From positions 1 to 13,238 of the forward strand of contig JAXIUW010136670.1 in NCBI GenBank assembly GCA_035591015.1: a DNA stretch of 13,238 nucleotides, in the 5' to 3' direction. Numbering within the stretch: the first letter of the stretch is position 1; every line of letters begins with the position of its first letter. Source of the DNA: Cephalothrix simula (Eukaryota > Nemertea > Palaeonemertea > Archinemertea > Cephalotrichidae). Shown piece after piece: positions 1-9,217 of the stretch. A program made the position numbers and the translations under genes. Below the pieces are notes generated by a model. It did no database searches, was not told the origin of the DNA, and saw nothing but the letters and a program-made list of their open reading frames with translations.

Positions 1-1
1 G

Positions 2-302
2 TAATCTTTGTAAATTTTAATTTTGAATTCTTTACGGATAAGAAGATCGTTGATGAGTTTGAGCCGAGTATCAAAATAATCATGTACAACATTGAAGACA
101 TCAGACTGTTTGTTTGAAAACGATATGGTGGAGCCAAGGAATTTATGATAAGTTTACTAAGTTTACTATAAATGACTTCTTCATTGGGAATACCAGTTTC
201 ATTCAATAATACTATGTTACAATCTTCGCCGCTTTTAACGCGGAAACATTCAAACCGCTGATAATCATCAGCGCTTATGCAGGCTAGTTTAATTTGGAAT
301 AG
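2..302 (-). other. Unrecognised open frame running off the left edge (possible exon or decayed ORF)
   Basis: On the minus strand one frame is free of stops from the TAA at 303-305 to the window edge, about 100 codons. Its first half, starting around ACISADDYQRFECF, looks protein-like. Over 1-153 a second minus frame is also open and looks at least as protein-like (it includes SDVFNVVHDYFDTRLKLIND), so a single frameshift near 150-170 is possible. A 9-bp tandem repeat (AGTAAACTT twice on the minus strand) sits at that point. I do not recognise a family. No convincing start or splice site is visible. Two open frames on one strand also lowers the weight of either. Confidence 0.25.
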
Positions 303-1882
303 TTAATATGCATGATGAGGGCAAACAGGAAACAGAAAAAGTTAACATTGCCATCGCCACGAGAAGGGCAAAAATGGAAAGCGAAGTCGTAATAAATGAG
401 ATGATTGAAAGGCCAGTAATAACTATTAGAGGGAATTTAAAACTAAATATGGTAGAAAATGTAATGATTATTACGAATAATAAAAGTATCCGATTGACAG
501 GATTCAAAAGGTCATAATTGGGAGCTTTGGTGCATGCACTCTTCGTGCTTGGTTCAATTCGCACCCTGTAAGTTTGCAGGGTCCTGGGGATTAATGGCCT
601 CTCACCCTATACTTTTTGTATACAAGGGGATTTCAAAACCAAGGGACACCAATTCTATACTGGTTCCCATATGAATTTGTAATTTCTTATTTCTCAGCTT
701 TGAAATATTTTTTTGGAATAAGTTTACCATATCTTTATTTTCCATTGCTTACTGCAGTGTTATTTCCCTTACTCTTTTAAAGATACATGTATAATTTCAA
801 CTTATTGATGTGTGATCACTGATCAGATTAATTTTCTCCTTGTGTTACCTAATTCAGACAGAACCGTCGAACCATGATGCCTGTATACTTTGTATATTGT
901 CAACGAAATAAGCCTAAAGATGAATGTTCCAGGTCTTCCAACAATGCATGATAAGTCATATCCCTACAGACAAAGACCTCACACCAGTACCGGCAACTTC
1001 AGTGACACATTAAACACTTAGAAACATGGGGATGGCGCAAAAGACAAAGGTCAGGGTTTGTACATTGCTACGATTAGCTTATTATTCTGAAGAAAGCGAT
1101 CTTATTTACCAATTTTTTCTATGCATTCAAAATTTCATATTTTTCCTGATAATTGCAATTTAATATAGACGTTACATGTTTACTTTAAAGCGCCATCCAG
1201 GCTGGGTCATGACAAAATCATAATTTCATATCACATTTTTTGATTTTATTGAATTAAAATTGACAATTAATCATGAAAAATTCATGCTTATCTGAAGTGG
1301 CAAAACTTTTATCATAATTACCGTTTTGAAATATATTAAAAGAAACTTGTTCTTGGTTCTTTTTCAGAGAATTTAAATAAAATTTTGACAGAAATATCAA
1401 TGCAATAAGAACATGTGTTATATTTTGACGTTAACATGTTTCTGGCTGTTACCTTAGTTTTTTGATCATTTGATATCACAAACACTGAGATCACATGGGA
1501 AAATTCTCATTAACTTTTGTATTGCAATTCATATGGGAAAAAACTATATGATTATAGATTGTATTTCAAAAGACAAAATGTCATTTTCGTTTAAAATTAC
1601 CTATGATTATACCTTATTTGCTGACAAAAAGGGAGTTCAGTTCAGGATTTGGCTCGGAAAAGACTTGCGTCTGACCAAATTTAGAAGTAGTCGGCCACAT
1701 ATTCATGTCTAAAAACCAGATTTAAAAGTCTCAACATTTCAGCCACCTATCCTAAAGCTCGCTAAAGCTATTTCTTTTCAAAAAATCAGCCCTGTTAATC
1801 CTATTCGGGGCAGGGGGCCTCTGATAGCATTTATGTAATTTTCGTGATTTTTTAAAGTGATTTTAAGTGATTTTTTTCGCGT
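303..1882. other. Non-coding stretch without supported features
   Basis: AT-rich sequence. Several 60-90 codon frames exist (plus 308-517, minus 289-564, plus 1470-1712). The first two are each other's antisense and all lack recognisable motifs. A pyrimidine-rich acceptor-like site ends at 857 but is not supported by any known protein family. An AATAAA word is at 1376-1381 with no gene attached to it. Confidence 0.5.
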
Positions 1883-1965
1883 CTCACTGCTCACGCCTAT
1901 TTTGGATCTAATCTCACTACTCACGGCTATTTTTGACCCACTCTCACCACTCACAGCACTTCCTT
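1883..1965 (+). repeat. 30-bp tandem repeat, about 2.7 units (CTCACTGCTCACGGC family)
   Basis: Two full units of exactly 30 bases (1883-1912 and 1913-1942) and a partial third share a CTCAC-N-CTCAC core followed by a T-rich stretch and GACCC-like bases. Related words recur at about 2308-2375 and once near 5258 (CTCATTGCTCACGCAC), so this is a dispersed repeat family as well as a local tandem. Confidence 0.6.
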
Positions 1966-2307
1966 GAAATTAAACGAATGATGCACTTTTGTCTTTTTGA
2001 CAAAAGGATCGTAGTATAATATCACAATGATTATTTTCCTTCAAAATCCGGAATAAATCTTTAAAATCAAAAAGTGACCAAATTCTTTAAAACCTAAATA
2101 TATCTTTTAAAAACTGTCTAGAGGACAGTATAGCATTTTGCCTTCCTTTTGATTTCCGGTGGAATTATTGAAGTGAAAAGGAGAAAGTAAAAAAGATACA
2201 TTTTATTTACAAGCAAAATTATCAATGAATAGGCGGGAATTGACCATAATCTGATCATCGACCTGCCACCTCCTGTCGAAATGGCTTGGACTGACCCTAC
2301 TCACTAG

Positions 2308-2374
2308 CCATAGGTCCTTTCTCACTGCTCACGACGTTTTTTGACCCTTTCTCATGCCTCACGGCGATCTCACT
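2308..2374 (+). repeat. Second cluster of the CTCACTGCTCACGGC repeat
   Basis: CTCACTGCTCACGAC at 2321 is followed by TTTTTTGACCC, and then CTCATGCCTCACGGC, the same word order as the 1883-1965 array. It directly abuts the start of the repeat copy at 2375. Units are more degenerate than in the first cluster. Confidence 0.45.
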
Positions 2375-2436
2375 GTATTTGCTTATATATGTATCGCGTT
2401 GTTTTGCATGTCATTATGTACTTTCCGTTTGTGTTC
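2375..2436 (+). repeat. Left part of dispersed repeat copy 1, interrupted by a 460-bp insertion
   Basis: GTATTTGCTTATATATGTATC and the following roughly 60 bases match the reverse complement of about 3899-3962 at roughly 80% by eye. The match breaks at 2436 and resumes at 2898, just as expected if the element at 2437-2896 had inserted into an older repeat. Confidence 0.6.
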
Positions 2437-2896
2437 AGGGGGGCTCATGGAAAAAATATACAAATACATGGATGGTATAAAAGTGAAAATCCGGTTGGGG
2501 ACCAATTCACCCCCCTACCCACCCCCTGGAAAATATTGATTTCATCAAATTTTGGGGGACCCCCACCCCCCAAAATTTCATTTTTTTCCTCTTTTTTCGA
2601 CCGCTTTTTTCCTGTGGTTGAGCACCCAATCCTCAAAAATTTTCATTTTTTTCCAAAAAAATTTCCAGTTTTTTCCAGCTGAAACTAGAATTTTTTCAAA
2701 GTCAATTTTTGGATATTTTACAATTTTAGACACTTCAAAAGGGGTTATACATCAATAATGCGGAATATAATGCTTAGAATAAACAAATACCACCTTAAAA
2801 TGCTTGGGAAAAAAGTAAAATGGGTGAGGAAAAAATCGTAATTTGAGCCAAAACCCATCCCCATATGTGTATGCCAATTTTTCCTTGATCCCCCCT
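2437..2896. mobile_element. MITE-like 460-bp element with AGGGGGG terminal inverted repeats
   Basis: The left end reads AGGGGGGCTCATGGAAAAA and the right end, reverse complemented, AGGGGGGATCAAGGAAAAA: 17 of 19 bases match, with weaker similarity continuing inward. It splits repeat copy 1. Allowing one flanking C on each side, 8-base flanks 2428-2435 and 2898-2905 agree at 6 of 8 positions, compatible with a decayed 8-bp target duplication as made by hAT-type transposases. There is no transposase ORF. Inside is a 12-bp palindrome (2547-2558 with 2567-2578) and long T-rich tracts. The family assignment is inference. Confidence 0.6.
2547..2578. repeat. Inverted repeat with C/G tracts inside the MITE-like element
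   Basis: Arms 2547-2558 (AAATTTTGGGGG) and 2567-2578 (CCCCCAAAATTT) are perfect complements with an 8-base spacer. It lies in the left quarter of the element and could form a stable hairpin in single-stranded DNA. Confidence 0.7.
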
Positions 2897-2897
2897 C

Positions 2898-3030
2898 GTT
2901 TTGTTGGGTACTTACTACATGTGCTGGGTAGGCCTACTTGCTTGCACTGGGGACTTGGGTGGGACATATGCTGGGGACTTGCTTCTTGCATAGGTGGAGT
3001 TGCTTTCTGCGCTGGGGAAATAGCGTAATT
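2898..3030 (+). repeat. Right part of dispersed repeat copy 1, with about four degenerate 21-bp units
   Basis: Contains ACTTACTACATGTGCTGGG, then degenerate units of the form ACTTGCTTGCACTGGGG. These match the reverse complement of the 3709-3905 minisatellite and its flank. Only about four units are present here against ten in the other copy, so unit number differs between copies. Confidence 0.6.
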
Positions 3031-3708
3031 TACCATAAGCCCCCATGGTTGATGGCTTAGTCCTGGGTAGGCTTCAGGTATATTTTTCAGTATGCACATA
3101 CATATTCATTATTAAAATAATTTCCTTTTGATTTAGCAGATTGAAAAGTTAAGGTAAATAGAGATTTATCCCCAGTTGACTGGCAATGTTACCAAGGATT
3201 ACCTCACTACGAACAGGAACAACTATCCTGAAAAATTGTGTCTTTATCCATGATCCATTATCTGTTCAAACTAGTGCATGAAAAGATGCAATTGTACATT
3301 GACATCAATAATGAGCATTTCTAGTGTGGTCAGTGTCAAATTCAGATTGATTAATGTGTGTGTCCTGTTTAAAAAAATTCATCTTGAATATAGATTACCC
3401 CTAACCAAACATACAGTATGAAATTTAGATATTTTCGCATAAGTGCGCCTTCGAAAAATATTTTCTCAAAGTCACAATTTGTACATTCCTGAGTAATGGA
3501 TTTTATGTTTTATCATACTACGGAGACCTCGGTTACCATTGTATAGGGAGACACATTTTGGGAAGGGGCTGTATTACTTCAATATAAAATCGTGGTCTCC
3601 TCTCTTACGGAAAAGTGTAATGTATGTAGTCCCTGTAGAAAAAAGTAAGGAAGAAAGAGTGTGTTTTACGTGCATTACGTGAACAAATGTCACTATAGAG
3701 TAAGAATT
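3031..3708. other. Non-coding stretch between the two inverted repeat copies
   Basis: No coding frame, RNA gene or repeat that I can support. It is the spacer between the oppositely oriented repeat copies. Confidence 0.5.
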
Positions 3709-3914
3709 GTCCCCACTGCAAGAAAATAGTCCCCAGCGCAATAAGCAAGTCCCCCAGTGCAACAAGCAAATCCCCCAGTGCAATAAGCAAATCCCCCAGT
3801 GAAATAAGCAAGTCCCCCAGTGCAAAAAGGAAGTCCCCCAGTGCAAACAGCAAGTCCTCAAGTGCAAGAAGCAAGTCCCCAGCATATGTAGTAAGTCCCC
3901 AACACAACCGAAAA
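3709..3914 (-). repeat. 21-bp minisatellite, ten units
   Basis: Ten units of 20-21 bases with consensus GTCCCCCAGTGCAAYAAGCAA. Six central units (3749-3874) are exactly 21 bases, and two 20-base units lie at each end. Because 21 is divisible by 3, minus-strand frames through it stay open and would read as heptads GDLLIAL or HWGTCLL. I take these as by-products of the repeat, not genes. Orientation is given relative to copy 1 at 2898-3030. Confidence 0.9.
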
Positions 3915-3962
3915 TTGCATAATGACAAGCACAACAGCACGATACATAATAAGCAAATACAT
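3899..3962 (-). repeat. Flank of dispersed repeat copy 2 (inverted relative to 2375-2436)
   Basis: The reverse complement begins GTATTTGCTTATTATGTATC and aligns with 2375-2436. Together with the minisatellite it forms an uninterrupted copy of the family and shows what copy 1 looked like before the insertion. Confidence 0.6.
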
Positions 3963-4095
3963 AGACACGACTCTTATAGCGAGAAGGACGTTCTTAAGTA
4001 ATAAAAACAGCACAAGGCAGCACTAAAACACTATCCAGGCCTATCTAAGCAATAAAAGCCAGCCAAATCCGGCTAAAAAGAATATTTTTTGACCG

Positions 4096-4108
4096 TGACC
4101 TTTGACCT
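4096..4108 (-). promoter_or_regulatory. DR1-type nuclear receptor half-site pair (possible)
   Basis: The minus strand reads AGGTCAAAGGTCA, a perfect direct repeat of AGGTCA with one-base spacing, the known binding form for RXR heterodimers and HNF4. Further TGACC words follow on the plus strand at 4111 and 4118. Such words also arise by chance and inside repeats. No promoter is visible nearby. Confidence 0.3.
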
Positions 4109-5914
4109 TTTGACCAGTGACCAGTTAAGTATGTCCAGTTACATTGTACAAGTTATAAGGATCATGAATATATATACATTAGTTATCTTAAAAGTGTTAG
4201 TTTTGGCTTAATTTTAGGAAATAGTATGTTTGACCTCTGGCTCCCAAAATCTATACTGATCGAGGAAGTAGTTACAAGTATAAAACTTGCCTAAGACTGG
4301 TTTTACGCACCAAAGGAAATACAATATTTACATACCCTAGTAAATATATTAATTAGTTGATTAGCCTAATTAGCAGCAGCGGAGGGTTAGGTACCGCTGC
4401 AATGTACTCCTGGCGGAGAGACCTTTCCAATTATATTGATGTATGGTTTACCTAGTCAAAAGAGCGCGTTAAATTTTTTCCCACATCCGCATCCGCAAAT
4501 TTTTCCCAAAAAAAGTGTCCCATACTAGAACTCTATACTACTTTCGGCCATATTATAATAAAAGGGCGATGGCCTATTTGTGGCAGGGGTGATACTAAGT
4601 TTTGGTTGCATACAAAACAAAACGATATACCTCAGAAGGAAACTTGTATTACCCTATATCTGACTCAAAAGTGTATCCAATAAAAAAAAACGTTTTGATC
4701 ACCCTCTCCCAATCTCCCATGTGCTGTCAATCGAAATAAAATATTTGACGGTAAGAAAATAAATTTCCTCATTTGTTTGCTCAAAAAAACCAAACCGACC
4801 AAAGTTCGTTCCAAGACCTTCCCAAAAATGTATAGTTTTCCTAGGTTAATGTTACAAATAGATGATTTAGGACACTAGGGGAGTCCCTTTTATTGCTTTT
4901 CTGGCAATTGTGTAAATGCTGGTCAATGTTAGGTCGAATACGGAATCTGAATAGAACTAGTTGAACTACGGGAACACGCTGCGAGAAAAAGGACTGGGCA
5001 TTTTTCTGCGCGAACTCGGGCGACCTAGATTTTAATTTGCTGACAGCGCCTCGCAAAATCAGAAATCAGTGAAATTTTTGGAGAAATGAGGCAAAGGAAA
5101 TCAGGCTAGGAAGTATAAACGGGCCTTGCACCTACCAGAGGTATCGACAATGAAATATTTTATAGAAGGTAGCGGAACGTAGAAGGAAACCAGAACGCAT
5201 GCGCCAAAATACTTTAAAGAAACGGGATACGAAGGCTAGAGCTGACACTATCCCCAATCTCATTGCTCACGCACTTGCAACCCAAAAATAGCTTCTTCTG
5301 GGTTCATGACCTCTACTAACAACCTAAAAGATAGAAGTTTCCTGTACGATTTCTAACTTCAATCACTTTTTTGATCATAAATTATCACTAAATGAGAGAA
5401 AAATAAGCGGGCAATCGCAGGTAAATGTACTTACGACATATAAATGATCAAAGACTAACAAATAAATTCTATCGTTCAGAAAGGACACCCCTGGATGGGT
5501 TAAAAAAGGTTTCCTGCAAGAAATACACTTGAACTCATTACTCTAAAGATGAATCTTCAGCCACTGTTTCAGCAGATCACTACCATAAGCTTGAAGAGTT
5601 CATTAACAATCAAAAAGATGTTAAAACCCAAAAACATTGATAAAATCAGAATAACCTTGTATAAACTGCCAGCAGATAAAAACTAATTCAGTTTTATCAA
5701 TATTTATCAAGAATAATTTTGAAACTGAAAATATCCAGTAAGCCCCCTTAGCCAGAGGGGAACCGTTCCAGATTTTTCGGATTTATATCGGAATCGCATG
5801 AACGTTTGCCGGAAAAAGGATAACGGTTTTCCGTTCGTATCAAGAGAACAGTACACATGATATAGAACGGTTCGATTCAGCTTCGAACAGTACAGAACGC
5901 CAATGAATGGTTCC
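4109..5914. other. Non-coding stretch, nothing supported
   Basis: No coding frame with family resemblance was found on either strand. One isolated CTCATTGCTCACGCAC repeat word lies near 5258. Short frames at 4841-5056 and 5707-5916 on the minus strand have no motif and look random. Confidence 0.5.
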
Positions 5915-5939
5915 AAAAACTCATTAGTAATGAGTTTTT
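5915..5939. repeat. Perfect 12-bp hairpin with a one-base loop
   Basis: AAAAACTCATTA (5915-5926) is followed by G and then its exact complement (5928-5939). With so short a spacer it is a cruciform-type palindrome, not a usable RNA hairpin. No associated element ends were found. Confidence 0.85.
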
Positions 5940-7290
5940 GATGGTACAGATTAGCACTAATCGCTGAAGTAATTCACAGGACGGTTAAGAATGTGAACAA
6001 ACAGTTCAAAAATGAATGACTATATGTTCTAATTTCTTACTTTACTGTCTTTGAATTCACGTGAAATTTTTTTCAACCGATCGATCGGAATACTATTGGT
6101 TGAGAACGATCGGTCGTTATTGACCGATTCAAGCGGTAACATTTCCCCCTTATGGGTAACATTTATTCCCAGTTCTTTTGGAATCCTAGCTTCTTGAAGG
6201 TATTTTGATACCCATACACAACGGTGTTATTTTCGGTAGACTTTAAATTCAATGGTCAATTTCCTCCTAATGATACAGCCTTATAAGTCTGAAAACTACC
6301 ATTATTCGATATAGAAGTCACACAAAATAGCAGGGATGGAAAAAATCAGATTGGGATTGATTCTGATTACATACCCCTACAATATCATCACATATTAAAA
6401 GATCTTAAAAGAAAATATTTCTGAACACCATCAGATTATTATGAAAATTGATAAGAAATGTTACGAAATGTTGTGCATTGTACACCATATCAAATAAATA
6501 TCAGTCACACTGAGCCTGTAACATACATGCCATTTAACAAGTTATAACCACGGTAAACTGTAGCTACCAAACTCATTTAAAATTGAACAAAATTAAACAT
6601 TTGTTTTCGTATAAATCGTGCCTGATTAGGGAAGTAACTGGCTTTATGGACGATCTAAATCGCAAAACATTGTCGCTAAGTGTGTTTGCAACTTATTCAT
6701 TATTCATCAATTTTCTTACAAAATTCAATTCAATAATCTATTAACGAGCTTGATATTTTGCCCCAAAGTCAGGAGACACTGATGTGGCTATCATAAATAA
6801 TTCAAGTGGCCGAATGTATCAAACGCCTTAGGAAAGTCTATTATCGTTGACATACAGGGCAATTTCTGCGTCATAGGAGCCATATTAAAAGCCACAAAGC
6901 AAAGAAGATGAAAGGCTTTGACCAGTAACCTTCATTAACTCTAACACGCTTTTCCCTCAGAAACTATTGGCAAAGAGAATAAAACCTATCCAAACTATTA
7001 TACTAAACACCATGCAGAGCAGGAACCATCTCGAAATATGTCAAAAAGATGTGGTTTTGTAGATTGCTGTAACGGTGCAGCATGGTCCAATTTGTCCATT
7101 CTTGTGTGTATCCACATTCATATTACACATGTCCCCCCTGATTTTGCAAAAATCGCAATAACTGTATTGAATTTTTTAAAAACCATGAGTGATACCAATG
7201 CACGAAATACATAGCCTGCCCCGTCGCTAAAATAATTATAGATTAGAAGTTTAACGTAATAGCTAACTTTTTTAACGTTTTGACCAAACT
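5940..7290. other. Probable start of receptor intron 1, no exon seen
   Basis: On the minus strand this follows the donor at 7295. I found no acceptor followed by a frame resembling the second half of the ligand-binding domain. Small features only: GATCGATC-type palindromes near 6078-6126 and a GGTAACATTT word repeated at about 6135 and 6156. Confidence 0.45.
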
Positions 7291-7299
7291 CTTACCTGG
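7291..7299 (-). other. 5' splice donor of the receptor exon
   Basis: On the minus strand the sequence reads CCAG/GTAAG, a near-consensus donor, with intron base 1 at 7295. It sits just where similarity to the receptor family stops. Downstream residues (KSLVKTLKKLAITLNF) are not family-like, and the frame ends at a stop at 7243-7245. The intron is phase 1. Read-through would add 17 residues beyond the splice point and give a short soluble product, but splicing is the simpler reading. Confidence 0.75.
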
Positions 7300-8064
7300 A
7301 AAATGGAGGCCGATATTGATTCTAAACGCTGATTCAAGATCACTTTTCCATCTTCTTTCATCGTCTTTATAATCTTCTTTATTTATGAGTTTAAAGTCTG
7401 ATGTAAACGTTCTTTGTGTTTTGATTTTTTCGATTGCTGCCGAAATAGCCAAGTAACAAAAACGGTCAGCATATTCGCCTTGCCCTTCAGATGCATATAT
7501 AGCGTAAATTTTAGACCACTTATAATAACTAAACATATTTACTAAGGCGTCAGCCAGTTTTCCATCAGACGGCCCTATACGAGTTAGAAATCCATATTCG
7601 CTCTTATTGGCGTAATCATGGGCAAGGGCACCAGCTGTAACAATAGGTTTGTTCCATCTGACTGAATTATAACGGATCACGGGCGCTGCGGCGTAATCAC
7701 AATATGGTCCCAAGAAAACATGACTTACAGGAACAAGGTCAATCGCCTCTATCGGAGCTATGGTTGACGAACACTGACTATCTTTAAATGTAATTCTTAA
7801 CTTATAGTTGTTTAATAATGACATATTCTTAACTCTAAGAGCGCCCAATACGATCGCTGGCCACGTCCGCCCTAAATTAGCAGCCGATAACTTTTTTTCA
7901 GGTAGTAAAACAGATATATTGGCAACTTTGGCATTGACACCAGGCAGCATATCCATTTCTATTACATAGTATGGTTTATATGACTTTGAAAAGACACTTT
8001 GAAAAAGGTATATAGTAATAAATGCTAAATATAGATGGCGGGACGCATGCGAAATATTCTGCAT
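7296..8064 (-). CDS. First coding exon of a natriuretic peptide receptor-like / receptor guanylate cyclase protein (partial, N-terminal)
   Basis: Encodes the first 256 residues plus one base of codon 257 of a probable single-pass membrane receptor that binds a peptide ligand outside the cell. Residues 1-26 look like a signal peptide, with hydrophobic core about L11-F25. The rest resembles the ANF-receptor fold (Pfam ANF_receptor): VFLGPYCDYAAAP at 116-128 and W137-N-K-P followed by TAGA at 143-146 match the signature natriuretic receptor segment, then R162-IGPSDGKL. C98 and C122 are spaced like the first conserved disulfide loop of these receptors, and C203 fits the first Cys of the second. 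Possible N-glycosylation sites are N49, N80 and N153. The ATG has A at -3 and an in-frame TAG two codons upstream, which fixes the start. The exon ends at a CAG/GTAAG donor, phase 1. About half the ligand domain, the membrane helix and any kinase-like or cyclase domain are missing, so guanylate-cyclase versus clearance-receptor type cannot be decided. Other periplasmic-binding-like receptors (GABA-B, mGluR) fit less well. Confidence 0.82.
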
Positions 8065-8609
8065 TATCGACTAAAGGATGCATCTAACTAAGGTCGGCAT
8101 TAGTCAAGTCATTTCGGGTCATATTCCATTATAACGAGCATATGTTGAACCTGTAAATTGAGGTGAATCCTTTTATTTTTCCAAGAACAGAGCAACAAAT
8201 AACTTTTTCATTCAGTAACCAAGGTATATACAATGCAACTAAAATCTATTTTATATTTGGACCCGATTCGGACCAAACTTAAAATACCGAAACAAATTAT
8301 CAGTGAATGGCCTTAAATATACTGAGGTCAGTTAAACACCCCCACCCCTTTTTCGGTTGTATCTTTCAAGGCATGATATTATCCGCCCGGAACCAAAATC
8401 TGAAGCCCGTATTGAGTAACATAAGAAAAGGTTATTTTTCTGGTCATGTAAGTTTCAAATTATGACAACGCATGATTGAAAACAAAATTGATGATGACGA
8501 AGTTATTCGGCTGGAGCTGCTGATGCTAAGCAGTATCTTACGGATGCTGGGGATTGAACAGTGTTAATAAGCACATTTTCATCAATCCTCTCAGTGACCT
8601 GAATAAATA
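8065..8609. other. 5' flank of the receptor exon (minus strand), no clear promoter
   Basis: This would hold the 5' UTR, an upstream intron or the promoter of the receptor gene. I see no TATA box or initiator that can be placed with confidence, and no CpG-rich block. Confidence 0.4.
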
Positions 8610-9170
8610 AGCTTGCCTACCGCCTCATCTTGCTTATCTTTGTGATGGAATTGCTCTAGACAAGTGAAATTCATCAATATTTGCCGGATTTCCGATGGAA
8701 ATCATCTTTTTAGTTCGTACCAATTCAGGGCAGGAAAGAATATTTTACATTTTAATCTTGCTTATCCTTGTGATGGAATAGATTTTTTACCGGATGTTTA
8801 AATTCGATGGCCCGGTTTTGATGGAAATCAGCTTAGTAGGCCTTAACAAAGGATATGCCAAAATTTGGAAGATTGTAGCATTTGCACCTTACTTAGCCTA
8901 TGAAGATAAAACGGATTTCCGATGGAAATCATCTTTTTAGTTCGTACCAATTCAGGGCAGGAAAGAATATTTTACATTTTAATCTTGCTTATCCTTGTGA
9001 TGGAATAGATTTTTTACCGGATGTTTAAATTCGATGGCCCGGTTTTGATGGAAATCAGCTTAGTAGGTCTTAACAAAGGATATGCCAAAATTTGGAAGAT
9101 TGTAGCATTTGCACCTTACTTAGCCTATGAAGATAAAACGCCCTTGATGAAGTTAAATCAGATCGCATGG
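8610..9170 (+). repeat. Satellite-like monomers (CTTGCTTATCCTTGTGATGG family)
   Basis: Monomers of about 100-126 bases share CTTGCTTATCCTTGTGATGG, a CCGGAT word, GATGGAAATC and AACAAAGGATATGCCAAAAT. GATGGAAATC occurs at 8694, 8820, 8921 and 9047, so spacing alternates 126 and 101. Reverse-oriented monomers are at 9838-10110. The plus frame at 9021-9257 lies inside this repeat and is not counted as a gene. Confidence 0.75.
8685..9138 (+). repeat. 227-bp tandem duplication, two near-identical copies
   Basis: Copy 1 (8685-8911) and copy 2 (8912-9138) agree over the full unit except for one C/T difference at 8841 versus 9068. Each copy contains one 126-base and one 101-base spacing of the satellite monomer, so it is a two-monomer higher-order unit. 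The near identity points to a very recent event or an assembly duplication. Confidence 0.92.
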
Positions 9171-9217
9171 ATAGCCTACATGTATTGCTTTACGGTATTT
9201 ACTTATAAACGGGTGTC

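Noticed and set aside
308-517. Plus-strand frame of 69 codons rich in K and E
   Set aside because: It is the antisense of an equally open minus frame (289-564), the composition follows from an A-rich strand, and no family motif or splice signals support it.
540-570. GGTTCAATTC at 551-560 as a tRNA/SINE B box
   Set aside because: The bases around it do not form a T-arm stem and no good A box lies at the right distance upstream, so a tRNA or tRNA-derived SINE is not supported.
858-951. Possible terminal exon after a pyrimidine-rich acceptor (CTAATTCAG at 857), frame starting QNRRTMMPVYFVYCQRNK
   Set aside because: Only about 30 codons, a second overlapping frame looks equally plausible, and no protein family is recognised. 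Chance is a fair explanation in an AT-rich intron-like region.
1470-1712. Plus-strand frame of 80 codons
   Set aside because: No recognisable motif, no splice or start context, and AT-rich surroundings; best treated as a chance frame.
2341-2758. Several overlapping frames with F/P-rich translations
   Set aside because: They cross the boundary of the MITE-like element and its homopolymer-rich interior; no coding signal.
3709-3914. CRISPR array
   Set aside because: Units of 21 bases are directly adjacent with no unique spacers, and the context is eukaryotic.
3574-3940. Two overlapping minus-strand frames of 103 and 111 codons
   Set aside because: They are translations of the 21-bp minisatellite and its flank; open frames are expected from a unit length divisible by three.
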